This document shows positions 34,989 through 47,456 of a DNA stretch of 64,000 bases, piece after piece. The DNA is from Edaphochlamys debaryana (taxonomy: Eukaryota > Chlorophyta > Chlorophyceae > Chlamydomonadales). The stretch's first letter is position 1, and the number at the start of each line of letters is the position of its first letter. Under the pieces are notes generated by a model, which searched no databases, was not told the origin of the DNA, and worked only from the letters and a program-made list of their open reading frames with translations. The DNA lies in assembly GCA_016858145.1 (NCBI GenBank), contig JAEHOE010000212.1, forward strand, positions 1 to 64,000, read 5' to 3'. The position numbers and the translations under genes were made by a program.

Positions 34989-36079
34989 GTGGGGGGGAGA
35001 GAGCTGTGGAGGGCGGGCCTTGCAGACGGGAGGGGTGGTGGGAAAGAGAGGGGCGCGTGGTGGTGCTGCAGGGGGCTGCTCCTGCGTCACAGCGGCAGAG
35101 CAGACCCACGCCCTCCCCTGTGCCCACCCGTCCGCTGTTGGAGGTCGTTGATGTACACCTGCCCCACCTCTTCCTCCCTGCCCCGTCCCCCCAATCTCGT
35201 TTCTCCGGCCCTCCGTGTGCCCCCCCCCACACACACAACACCCCCCCCCCCCAGGTGGACCAACGGGCGCTACCGCTCCACGCTGCACCGAGTGGTCAAC
35301 ACAGTGGGCAGGTGGGGGGCCGGGGGGGGAGGGGGGGAGGGGCGCTGTGGCGGGGGAGGGGGTGGTGGAAGAGGCGCTTTGGCGGGGGCACTGCGGCAGC
35401 CCCCACGGCCCCTCAAGCTCTCCCCCCCTCCCCCCACCCCACTCCCAGGGAGCGCTACTCCATTGCCTTCTTCTTTGAGCCCTCCTTCGACGCACGGGTG
35501 GAGGTGCTGCCCTGTGGGTGGGGGGAGGGGGGGGGAAGGGGGGGGGGTGCCGGGGGCTCGGGGACTGCGGGGAGGGCTCGGGGCTATTCTGGGGGGGGGA
35601 GGGGGAGTCCACCAGCTTTGCCGACCCACCACGCCCACCCCGCTCCTGAATCCCCGCCCCAACCCCGCCTCCACCCCCCAGGCTGCACGGGCCCCGCCGA
35701 CCCCCCCCGCTACCCCCCCACCACGTCGGGGCAGCACCTGCTGGACAAGTACGCGGCCACACACGCAGGTGTGTGTGTGTGGGGGGGGGGGAATGGGAGG
35801 GGGGGAGGAAGGGCTGATATTGGGCAAGTGCTGGTCTCTGGGGCTGTCGGTGCATTCAAGGGAAGGTCGAGGGTGCATGGAGGTGGGTTCTGCGGCGCTC
35901 CGCTGCGGCCACGAAGGACGAGGGGTGGAGCGGGACGGGATAGCGGAGCTCGGGGTTTGCAGGGTGGGGGCAAGCTGTGAAGTGCGCATGCCGGCCCCTC
36001 ACGACACCTCCCTGGCCCCCCGGGTCCCCCCTCCGCAGGCTACCACGCGCCGGCGGAGGGGCAGCGGCCGCTGGCCTGA
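31973..36079 (+). CDS. 2-oxoglutarate/Fe(II)-dependent dioxygenase (IPNS-like)
   Basis: Soluble non-heme iron oxygenase of the plant DOX / isopenicillin-N-synthase-like type; substrate unknown. Fifteen exons: 31973-32014, 32295-32405, 32608-32651, 32837-32903, 33101-33145, 33375-33419, 33727-33792, 33887-33930, 34265-34331, 34493-34565, 34748-34958, 35255-35311, 35449-35513, 35682-35768, 36039-36079 (354 aa, phases agree). N-terminal DIOX_N region: [30 protein letters not shown]. The catalytic core keeps the metal-binding HxD ([12 protein letters not shown]), the distal His (STLHRVVNT) and the RxS that binds 2-oxoglutarate ([13 protein letters not shown]). The C-terminus [18 protein letters not shown] is typical. 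A ~22-residue Gly/Ala-rich insert sits before [16 protein letters not shown]. Introns 2 and 7 appear to use GC donors. Confidence 0.92.
32406..32607 (+). other. GC-AG intron, dioxygenase intron 2
   Basis: Exon 2 ends ...GTGCCGCAG and the intron begins GCAGGG; no in-phase GT donor occurs before the frame hits a stop. Joining CAG to GAGCTGGTGGAC restores the expected protein. Confidence 0.7.
33793..33886 (+). other. GC-AG intron, dioxygenase intron 7
   Basis: Exon 7 ends CACTACCGCCAG and the intron begins GCGAGG. The next exon starts GCGACGTGGCAG. The first downstream GT would break the frame. Confidence 0.6.
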
Positions 36080-37351
36080 GGCCCTGAGCAGCGCCCGGGC
36101 GGACAGGGGGGGAGGTGGCAGGAGGCCATGGGCAGAGGGCACCGGGGCGAGGGTGGGCGAAGGGTACCGGCGGCGCCACAGCCTCACACGTCAGCTACGT
36201 GCAGGGGCGAGGGTCCGCTGCCTGGGACGCAGGCGGGGGAGGGACAGTGGGGGCGGGCGCTGGCATGGGTCGTGCGCCAGCGCTGCGTGAGCCGGGGGCA
36301 GGGGGCTGGGAGCTGGGAGGCGGTGGGGTCAACGGCCGAGAGCAGGGCACAGCCGCAGGGGGGTAGCCCTGGGCTGGGTGGCCCTATGCGTGAGCCATTG
36401 GGCAGTGGGCATGTACGCGTATCCGTGTGCAGGGGCAGCTGTGCCTGAGCTGTGCTGTGCACAGTCCGGACCGCCTCAGGGCCCGGGCAGGGCTGGTGGC
36501 GTGCTGCGTGAAGGGCCGCGCTGCGCAGTGAGGGCGAGAGCGAGAGAGCGTCGGGGGCAACGGCCGGCACGGCTGACCGACCGAGTGCAGAGCAGTAGAC
36601 TGACGGGCGAGTGGGGCGAGTGCAGCGTGGAGTGGCAACACTGTATGTATATGGCAGCCACCAGAGTTCTTCCAGGCCCGCCACACAGCGGGCTTCTGCT
36701 CCCAGGCCCCAAGCACAGGAGCGCTAAGGAGGCCCGTCCCTCCGCCGTCCTCTGCCACAGCAACGCCATGCCACACGCCCAGCCCGGCCGTGCCCATGCG
36801 CCATGCCGTCCGCACACCGCACCGCCACCGCACGCAGACTTCCCCGCATGCCGCCTCATTGCGCGCATGCCGAGCGCCTCCGCATGCAGCCATGGGGCAG
36901 CCAGCTCAGGGTGTCCCCACCTCCGCCCCCACCTCCGAAGGGCCTGCCAGCCGGACTCCTTGCGTCCTCAAAGCCGGCTGAGGCATGACCCCATCCACAC
37001 GTGCAATTGCCCCACCTCCCGCAATGCATGCATTACACTCCTGCATTCCCCGACACCAGACCCCGCGCCCCCCCCCACAAGCGCTACCGCATGGGCGCAC
37101 GGAGCGCCAGAGCCCTCGCTTCACTCCCGTCCTCCGTCACTGCTGGTGCGAGGTGTCGCGCAGCAGGACCGCACCCTGGCAGGGCAGCACCGCCGCCAGT
37201 GCTGCTGCAGCCAGCGCGCTCCACCCCAGCCACCCCAGGCCACCAGCGGCGCCTCGGCCGCTCCTCCGGCTGGGCCGCCTCTCCCCGTCGAGTCCCACCA
37301 CGCCCTCCTCCCGCCCTTCAGCACCCCCTCACCCCCCCGACACACACCGTG
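36080..37351. other. Convergent intergenic region
   Basis: 1.27 kb between the 3' ends of the dioxygenase and CDKA genes. No repeat, RNA gene or convincing reading frame seen. Confidence 0.45.
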
Positions 37352-39480
<2,129 letters not shown>

Positions 39481-40294
39481 AATGAGGCTGGCTCCGCCCG
39501 ATAGCCCGCCGCCTAGTAGCGGCCCTCGCGCTACCGCCAGTTGTCCTGGGTTTGCCTCAGCGTCTAACAAGTCAGGTCACGATTTGCGGTGCGGCGATAT
39601 GCTCTCGTCTATAGTTATCCAGCTAAAGCGTCAAGCTCGGTGAAGTAGAGGTTGCTGGTGTGCGGCTAGAAGGTAGGGCAGTGAGTATGGCGACATACGG
39701 GTGTTCCCGCGCAAAATGCCATGCCCCTTGGCTTGGCTTGGCGCCTGAGCCGGAGCCACTGTCCATCCCTTAAAGGCCCTGGAGCTTTGCGACACCCCCT
39801 GCGCTCTTGCGCCACATCACGACAAGCACGCCAGCACTGGGCCCGGGTCAGAGGCCCTCAGAGGCCAGCGTTGGGCCCAACGACAAGCCACGGCGTGCCC
39901 TACAGGGTCCATTGGGCCGGGCCCGGCGTCACGGCCGGAGCCCCCCAACAAGGCCGTCCTCCTCAACACACGCATCCCTCATAGCCTTTGCAGCACACAG
40001 GCTGTACGTGGCAACGGATTTCAAACCTCGAGTGACATGTGCCTTGAAGACGCCACACTGCTCCTAGTCAGCCTACCCTCGCCACAGCCCCGGCACTTCA
40101 CACCCCGAGCGCCAAACCACCGGACCCGGTTGCACATTGCCTTGACCCACGCCGCACCGCACAAACGCACCGGCAGCCTGCCTCATGAAGGCCCTTGTGC
40201 AGAGAACGCTGCAACAGCATCAGACACCTCAACCCAGCAACCACCAAGCCCAGCCCGGGGCCCTCGCCTCCTAGCCTCCCCGCCAGCCGCCTGG
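39481..40294. other. CDKA upstream / SNRNP27 downstream region
   Basis: 814 bp that must contain the CDKA promoter (minus strand) and the 3' UTR of SNRNP27. No motif I can name with confidence. Confidence 0.4.
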
Positions 40295-41542
40295 TTAGTC
40301 GGGCTTGTACTTCTCGCCGCTCACCTCCGCCGGCAGCGGGCGGTTGAAGCCGCCCTTGCGGTTCATGTACTGGCGGGCCGTGCGCAGCGACTTGACGCGG
40401 ATGCCCGACTCCTTGGCGGAGGCGTCCTCCACCTCCTTGCCCGCAGTGGTGTCGAAGGAGAAGGGGATGCCCATGGCCTGAGGGTGGGGGGCAGGAGGGG
40501 GCGAGGGCAGGTCAAGGGGCAGAGGAGCGGAGGGGAACCAGGGGTCGAAGCGATGTTTGAGGGGGGGAAGGGGTCATGTGGCCGAGAGGCGCATCACGCC
40601 GAAGGCGAGGCGGGAGGGCGTGACAGCGTCGGGAGGGCCGAACAACAACGGTATGGGCACGGAGGCCAACCGGCCGGGGCAAGGCCCACCAGCAGCGCCC
40701 GGGCGGAGGCGGGTGTCACAGACAGCATCCAGCCCCTGCCCCCCAAGGGCCCACCTGCATCATGGCGATCTCCTCAGGGGTGATGTCGGCGTCCAGGCTC
40801 ACGGGCGCCGGCTTGGCCTCCCCCGCATCCGCCTCGCCGTCCGACCGCTCCCCGCCGCCCGACGAGCCGCCCCGCCCGCGGCTCTTGCTGCTGTGCCGGC
40901 TCTTGTCGTAGTCCCGGTCCCGGTCGCGCTCCCGGTCGCGGTCCCGGCTCTTGCGGTCGCCCCTGCAGCGCAGAGGGGCGGCACAGGAGCGTCTGACAGC
41001 CCAGCCCGCCCCGTCTGTGGTCCCCGAGGTGGGCACCCAGCATCGTCCCTGGCTCTAGCGAGCAGCCAATAATGCCCTCCTCCCTGCGCACAGGGGTTTG
41101 CACTCCCCAGTCCCCATCCCCGCAAGGCGCACCTGTCCCGGGACCTGCTCCGGCTCCGGCTGCGGCTCCGGTTCCGCTTGCGCTCCCGGCCCTCGTCCTC
41201 ACGGTCCCGGCCCCGGTCCCGACGCTGCGCGGGCCACACGGCAAGCAAGGCGGCGGGCTCAGGCGGGCATTAGCTCTGATGATATCTCCTACAGCAGCAC
41301 CCGTCAGCACCCGCCACCCAGCCCTGCAGCCCCCGTACCTCTCGGTCCCGGTCATAGTCGCGGTCGCGGCCCCGGTCCCTGTCACGGTCCCGGTCGCGAT
41401 CCCGATCGCGGTCCTTGTCGCGGTCTCCACGCCCGCGGTCCCTCTCCCGGTCTCCTCGGTCGTAGTCCCTCTCCCGGTCCCGGTCCCGGTGGCGCTCCCC
41501 CCGATCGTAGTCCCTCTCCCGGTAGTCGTCCTCCCGCCCCAT
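40295..41542 (-). CDS. SNRNP27: U4/U6.U5 tri-snRNP 27-kDa protein
   Basis: Spliceosomal tri-snRNP component. Four exons: 41542-41339, 41224-41133, 40962-40755, 40477-40295 (228 aa, phases agree). The ATG at 41542 opens an Arg/Asp-Glu repeat region ([20 protein letters not shown] and similar, residues 1-100) with an RS tract ([15 protein letters not shown]), as in RS-domain splicing factors. The conserved C-terminal domain identifies the family: [20 protein letters not shown] followed by [10 protein letters not shown], then [17 protein letters not shown]. The RD/RE region is longer than in human SNRNP27. It lies 66 bp downstream of the COA6 stop on the same strand. Confidence 0.95.
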
Positions 41543-41608
41543 GCCTGCGACCCGCGCCGCCCGGAGCGCAAGAGCCGCTTGCGGAGGGGTGGCCCTCGCG
41601 CGCTGGGC

Positions 41609-42522
41609 CTAGGCCTTGCCGCTCAGAGAGCCTGGGAAGGGAGGGGTACGAGGAATTTCAGGAGGTCAGCAAGGAGACGTGCGGTGAGACTAGGGCCGGG
41701 CCGCGGCCACCCAGCGGCCGGCCGGGTGGCTGCGCAGCTCCAGGGGCAACCACCCCACCCCGCCCACCTGCGGCCTTGTCCGCCGCGCGGTTGATGCTGG
41801 CCGCTAGGATCTTGGAGCGCCGCGCGCTGACCTCCTGCAGCTCGTCAAAGTACTTGACCTGCGCGGGGCAGGGAGGGGGGCCGGGGGTACAGCGCAGGGG
41901 GGGGGCCGGGGGTACAGCGCAGGGGGGGTCCGGGGTGACGTGCTCCGCAAGCTAGCGTCAACACCCCGGCCAGGCGCCATGCCCCACAGATGCTCATGAG
42001 TGTCCACCATAGAGCCCTCGCAGCACGCCCATGCAGCTTCATGGGACCGTGGTGCCCTCGATGCCAGGGCCGTGAGCGCTGAGCCACGCCTACCCGCAGC
42101 CAACGCCACATGGATCCTCACGCTCCCCGCAGCCCCACGCCTCTGCCCCAACCTGCCCTACAGCTGCAGCCCGAGCTCGAGCCTCCCAGGCTGTGCCCTC
42201 ACCACCCACCCAGCTCTCGGGGCACGCCTTCGCAAACTGCTTCCGGAGCTGGGCGCAGCGAGCAGGGATGGCCGCACCAGGGGTGAAGTCCACGCCCTGC
42301 TCCCGTGTGCACGCGTAGAAAGCGTCACGAGCCTGCAGCCCAGAGGCACCAATCAGTGCCTGCCCAATAGTGGCCGGGCCTGCCAGCAGGGGCCCCTGCA
42401 GGCGTGCCAACGAAGGCTGCAGATGCCAGATGCTTCTGAGGCGTTCAGACAAGACGCACCGAGTGGCAGGCTTTCCTGGCTGCTCTGTCAAGGTATGTAC
42501 GTGGCTCCTGAGAAGCAGACAT
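41609..42522 (-). CDS. COA6: COA6-like cytochrome c oxidase assembly factor
   Basis: Small mitochondrial intermembrane-space CHCH protein needed for copper delivery to COX2. Four exons: 42522-42460, 42332-42210, 41858-41768, 41631-41609 (99 aa, phases agree). Two cysteine pairs are seen: C-x9-C in RKACHSARDAFYACTREQG and C-x10-C in RCAQLRKQFAKACPESW, the COA6 arrangement. It is followed by VKYFDELQEV, matching the family's W(V/I)KYFD signature. The first exon (MSASQEPRTYLDRAARKACH) was chosen because it supplies the first cysteine in phase. The last exon has only seven codons. Import is probably by the MIA40 disulfide route, as for relatives. Confidence 0.88.
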
Positions 42523-43104
42523 GAGCGGCGCGCATACAAGCGCCGAGCTCCGATCGCCGAGCTCGTCTGCACCCACAGCAATGTAAGTGGCCTATTGGTT
42601 GCGAGTTGGTTGTTGAGCTTGTAACAAGCGGCCCGGCCTCGGATGCACTGCGGCAGTGGCGACCATGCTCGGGCGTTCGGCCGCGAGCCCCCGCATGGGC
42701 CATGGGCATGCAAGATTGGGAGGCTGGAGGCGCGCCTCGCTCGCTGCAACGCGCATAACCAGTCCAGGTTGCAAAGAAGAGCCTTGCGTGTAGGTCATCT
42801 AGCGTTGGTGGGCCCTGACGCGGCGGACCTGTGGAGGGCACACGCCCCGCAGTTTTGCTTCTGCGCGCGACGTCATCTCCTTCATTCATAAACTGCGTCT
42901 TAGACTGTGACCGCTCCAGTTAGCCCGCAATCTCCCACCAAACAGATAGGCGACCGTCAGGCCACACAACCCGGCGCCATCAGCCAGGCAGCTCCCTTAA
43001 CAGCCAGCCCAGCGCGACCCGTCTTGTCATAGCTGCCAAGTTCTTGACTCGCTCGGCGCAGCCTGATTCGGGCTCTCTCCGTCGTCGGCACAAGCGGTAC
43101 AGCC
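42523..43104. promoter_or_regulatory. Divergent upstream region, COA6 / plastid-type gene
   Basis: 582 bp between ATGs on opposite strands; if COA6 and SNRNP27 are co-transcribed, it drives both. No recognisable element. Confidence 0.4.
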
Positions 43105-44460
43105 ATGTCGGTCGCCGGTGTCCTCCGACGCGGGAGCGGCCAGGCCTCGACCTCACGACCACGGTCTGCCACCGTCCCGGTACCGACCTGCCACCGTCTC
43201 CACCAAGCTCGGCCCTCGTCGTCAAGCCAGCCCAGGTCGGTGCGGCGTCACGCCTTGCAACATCTGACGCATGTGGGCACGCGCCCGGCCGTGCCCGGCA
43301 CGGACCGTCAAACCCTTGTCTTCATCTTCTTCGAGCGTCGAGGTGTTTGCTGTCGGCTATTAATATGTTACGTATCTCCTCTCCGCAGGGAGCGCGTGGT
43401 GCCCGCGGCCACGGCTACGGTAGCGGTTCCCGCCGCGCTCAGCACGCACCCGCTCTTCGCCAGCGTCGCCAAGCGGGCCAGCCCGCTCGCGCTGGGCAGC
43501 TCGGCATGGCTCGCGTCCTGCGCTCGCCACATCGTCGCCTCGGGCTGCCTTGAGTGGGGGCCCAGCTTCCAGCTGGTCTTCAGCGGTTCCAACCACTTCA
43601 AGGGCGTCCCGCTGAGCCCTGCGGTGGCCAACAACCCGCAGGTGGGGCCGCAGGGGCTGCGCGGTAGTGCACCCGAACGTTCTTCCTCCGAGTTCTTGAC
43701 TTGCCCGCTCCAGTTCTCCCTCCCCCTCGCAAGGGCCATCTCCCAACCCAACCCTCCTACCTCCTCCTCCGCCAACCCGCAGGAGTGGGGCCACCTGGCC
43801 GACCACGTGCGCTCCAGCGGCGCCGACGGACTGGTGCTGGTGCGCCCCATCCCCTCGCCGGAGCACTTTTGCGTCTACGCCTCGCCCTCTTCCGTCTCCG
43901 CCGCCGCTGCCGCCTCGCCCGCCGCCCCCGGCTGCACGCCCGGCTCCTGCCCCGAGCCCTCCCCCCGCGCCTCCATGGACGGGCAGGTGGGCGACTGCTG
44001 CGAGTCGGGCAGCGGGGAACAGGCGGCGGCGGAGGCGGCAGCACAGGCGGCGGCGGCGGCCTCCTCTGCGGCCCCGCACGGTGGCCGCGGGGGCGGCCTC
44101 GTGCGCTACTTCGGGCTGGTGGTGCAGAGCGCGGTGGCGGACGCGGGCTCGGACGGCTGCTGGGTGCTCAAGACCACCGGCGTAGACCCGGCCAGCGCCG
44201 CGCTGGGCGTGTGCACGTGAGTCAACCGAAACGGCTGCGGGATGAAAGTGGGGCCAGGTGCATTAGTCAGTCCTGGGCAGGAGGCCTGGGAGCAGCGCGG
44301 CAGAGCACTCGTCTGGGCCCGCGCCTCACGGCCCTCCCTCCTTGCCCCGCCCCCGCCCCCCGCCCGCAGCTGCGTGCACTGGACGCTGACCAAGGTCTGC
44401 CAGGGGCAGCCGCTGGCGTCGCAGCTGCGGGACGCATGGCTCGCACAGCCGGCGCTGTGA
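43105..44460 (+). CDS. Conserved plant/alga-type protein, function unknown
   Basis: Four exons: 43105-43163, 43389-43641, 43783-44216, 44370-44460 (278 aa, phases agree). I associate the motif set with an uncharacterised, probably plastid-targeted family of plants and green algae, but cannot name it: CLEWGPSFQLVFSGS, EWGHLADHVRSSGADGLVLV then RPIPSPEHF, GCTPGSCPEPS, RYFGLVVQS, DGCWVLKTTGVDPA, CVHWTLTKVCQGQPLASQLR. The Cys-rich pieces (CTPGSC, GDCCESG) could bind metal; this is speculation. The N-terminus (MSVAGVLRRGSGQASTSRPR) is Arg/Ser-rich and acid-free, like a transit peptide. Exon 1 is the least certain part. A ~30-residue Ala/Gly-rich insert lies before the RYFGLVV motif. Confidence 0.78.
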
Positions 44461-45122
44461 GGGGCAGTCGGGCCGTCAGGCAGGCAGCGTGCAAGAGGGT
44501 GTTTGGCTTAGCCTTGCAGGGCCTTGCCTCGGGGCCGCATTGACCTCGAGCGTTGTACACGCATTGGAAGCATGCTACCGTATTCATGCACTCGGTTTCG
44601 TGGGCCCCGCGCGATACGGCGGGGGCGTGTATGCTTAGTGACTGGGGCGAGAGCAAGCCGTGGAGTGGTGTCGAAGCAAGAGATGCTAGCAGGAAGGTAC
44701 ACAGCAGCGGGCGTGATATCTTTGGTGGTGGCGCAAACTGACTTATTCGGCCCCCGGATTATGCTGCTAGGAGGGGTTTGGTCCACAGCAGACAGCAGGA
44801 GTGTTGGTGAGAGAAGGGCTCGCAGCGGGCAGGGCAGGCGACTAGATGTGCACAGATACCGTACTAGTCGAGAGCAGCCTGAGCCGAAGGCAGAGGTGCA
44901 TTTCATAGCGCACCGCGGTTGACACGTACAAGCCTTAGAGCTCATAGGCCCGCTCCAACTGACGGTCCATGTTGTAACATAGAGCAGACTCCGACTCCCC
45001 GAGACCCAACTGCGTTGCCAAGCGTCGTGTGGAAGCTACCAGTATCGCGTGCAAGGAGGGAGTGAGTGAGTTACATCAGTGCCCAAACGTGCCATGTTGG
45101 CACCTCGGCACAGCCCGTGGGC
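44461..45122. other. Convergent intergenic region
   Basis: 0.66 kb between the 3' ends of the plastid-type gene and the small three-exon gene. Less GC-rich than the flanks. Nothing recognised. Confidence 0.4.
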
Positions 45123-45644
45123 TCACGCCCTCAATAACGCTTTCCTGCGCTCATAAACCGCAAACAAGAAGGCACCCAACTTGCGTGGGTGTGCCTGCCG
45201 AAAGAACTCAGTCATGTCTCCTTCCTCAAAACGTCCTGCTGCGCAGCGAGGCGGGCTCGCCCCCCGAAAAAAAAAACGGCCGTGTGAGACGCTAACAGCG
45301 TGCCGCCTTCCCTCAGCCCTGTATGTCACGCGGCGTGATGGGGTGGGAAGGCTGTGTGTGTGTGTGTGGGGGGGGGGAAATGGTTGCAGTCCTGCAGGCG
45401 TGCTGAGGAAGCAAGGCGAGGGCAGCCCGGGGAGGTGGGCAACGAAGTGGTTGGGCACCGAGCGACACCCCCTGCACAGCTGCTGCCAGCTACCCCCGTC
45501 GAGCTTCTTTAGCGGCTCCACTTGCGGATATTCAGGGTGGTAAAATCCACGCTTGCGGTGTATCGCTAGGTGCGGCCTGCTTTTGTCCCCGCATCCGATG
45601 CGTCGCGCGCTCAACTTTCCCTCTATACCTTGCCGGAAACACAT
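45123..45644 (-). CDS. Predicted 66-residue protein, three exons
   Basis: Exons 45644-45629 (ATG plus MCFRQ), 45565-45494 and 45235-45123 join in phase to 66 aa, with normal GT donors and AG acceptors. The middle exon encodes RKRGFYHPEYPQVEPLKKLD and the last RFEEGDMTEFFRQAHPRKLG then AFLFAVYERRKALLRA. The charged, non-repetitive composition differs from the low-complexity frames around it. I do not recognise the family; size and basic character would suit a small subunit of an organellar complex, but that is a guess. The intervening introns include a CA-repeat and a T10 tract. The last exon could instead start 3 bp upstream (an alternative CAG). Confidence 0.5.
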   Translation of the reverse strand: MCFRQGIEGKLSARRIGCGDKSRPHLAIHRKRGFYHPEYPQVEPLKKLDGGSWQQLCRGCRSVPNHFVAHLPGLPSPCFLSTPAGLQPFPPPHTHTHSLPTPSRRVTYRAEGRRHAVSVSHGRFFFRGASPPRCAAGRFEEGDMTEFFRQAHPRKLGAFLFAVYERRKALLRA

Positions 45645-46055
45645 AACTACGTTATCATCGAATTACTTTAGACTCCGCCAGGCTTCTCCGGCCACGGCGT
45701 CACGTCTCCGTTGCGTTCTCGGGTTGGATGTGTCGCGTGGGCGTACCACGGCGTGGCACGGGCGCGAGAGCACGTTATGCAGCTATTGCGCTTTGCTATT
45801 ACTTGGAGCTTCAGCGTTCTCGGCGATTCTCGCGTGTTGGCGCGGGACATGCCAGGGGACATGCGGCCAGGCAACGTGCTGCACTCACAAAAGAAGTAAG
45901 GCGATGGGAACGGCTGCCTGCTTACAGTTCAGCGCAAGCCAGCGGCACGCGGCGCAAGACCGAATCGGCGCATCTCGTTCACACTTTGGGTGGAAATCGC
46001 ACCTACCTTTTAGACTACCCCTAGTGCTACGCCAGCGCTGCCGTCCAGTGCCTAT
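45645..46055. other. Intergenic
   Basis: 0.4 kb upstream of the small gene, with visibly lower GC than most of the window. No feature recognised. Confidence 0.4.
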
Positions 46056-47104
46056 TCATACGGCCGGAAATTCTAATTTCTCTGCCCCGTCTCGTCCCGT
46101 TCTCACTCTGTCAGGGCGAATTAAACTAAGGGCCGGGGGGTGCCTTAGACCCCAAAAGCCCTGTCTTGCCCCTGAAGGGGCGAGCCAACTTAGGCCACAC
46201 GATACATGACGCTCATCCTCAGGCTCTTCGGCGCCACAAACTCTACACACACGTTCCCTCCGACTCACAGTCCCAGCATGTGACCGGTGGATGGCCAACG
46301 GCCACGCACAAACCCTGAAACGCGACACGGCTTGAACATGACCAAGAGGCATCTGCAATCGTTGATACCGAGCAGTAGGTGGCCCCATCCATCCCTGATA
46401 CATGCACAACGCTAAGTGATCACCGGAATAACCCCTGGGTTCGATGGTATCCTCACTACCGTACGAAACGGCTCCCACAACACATTTAACCTCTCCTCGA
46501 AAGCAGCCATCACATCTTCTACCCTTATCAACTGCTCCCCTTTGGACACGCTTGTGTCCCACTCGTAGCCTAAGGCCCGTAACACCAGTAGCATTTTTGC
46601 ACACCAGAAGTCAGAGAACTCAAACCCCGGCGTCTCAGCTAATTGCAAATCGTACCGGAACACATCATAGTACGGCACACCCGCAGGCTTGCCCCTCCCC
46701 CTCACCATACGATTCCAGAACCCGCAAGCAGCACTCAGCCAGAAATGATGCAACGGCCACTGCCCTAGCTCACGAAACACGCACAAGCGTGAAGCTGTCT
46801 TGACACCTACGCACCGCCTGAGAAACAGCCATTGCAACTGCACTGCTGGATCCTTAAGAGCCCGGTCAAAGACTGTTGCGCAGAAACTGCGTCCCACCGG
46901 ACATCGTTCACAAATTCCGAAGAGAGCAACCAGCTTGTCCGGCCCCCACAGCTCCGCACCGTACGACAGTACGGCCCGAACCTGCGTCTCAAACTTAGCC
47001 CATGCGCCCAGTATCTTGTGACCAGCGCATAACAGCGCACAACACGAGTGCCCCCCCCTTAAAGTAGGGGGGGGGAAGGGGGGGGGGGGCCAAGGGGACG
47101 GCAT
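46056..47104 (-). mobile_element. LINE 3' half, degenerate, minus strand
   Basis: Two overlapping minus-strand frames carry the region after a LINE reverse transcriptase: FETQVRAVLSYGAELWGPD, the post-RT motif of plant and algal LINEs, in 47104-46412. In the other frame (to 46056) is a C-terminal zinc-knuckle-like CRVCGAEEPEDERHVSC. The frame shift between them lies around 46.41-46.60 kb, so the element is dead. No catalytic RT core is present. The right edge has C- and G-runs (47050-47092). Base composition is less GC-rich than in the plus-strand copies, suggesting a different or older family. Confidence 0.8.
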
Positions 47105-47456
47105 GTCGGCAAGTCGCGAATGCTCGGAAGAGCTTTTGACCTCTAGCGAACACGCTCTGCGATATGGCGGCTTTCCCGTAACCCTCTATTGCAAGCAGTA
47201 GTCAATAACACATAGAATACAAAGAGCGCGGCTGCGAGCTGCAAAAGCGACTGCAGAAGTTGCCCGCGACGGTTCATCGGCGGTCCCCAGCTCGCGCCTC
47301 GCGGACTTCTGCCCCCGCGAACAAGTATATTTGGAGGGCCTCTGATTATCAGATCAAGTTGCAGGGCGCGAGAGGGCCCGTAGCGCTCAATGCTCTATGC
47401 TTGTTTCACACTTTTGAGGCCATGTCTAGATACTGGCCTAGATAGTTCCCGCGGAC
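47105..47456. other. Unassigned low-GC spacer
   Basis: 350 bp between the minus-strand LINE piece and the first plus-strand LINE copy. Unique, AT-richer sequence; no gene or repeat recognised. Confidence 0.4.

Noticed and set aside
40295..41542. Arg/Asp dipeptide region as a simple-repeat artefact
   Set aside because: RD/RE/RS tracts are normal for SNRNP27, and the conserved C-terminal domain follows in phase.
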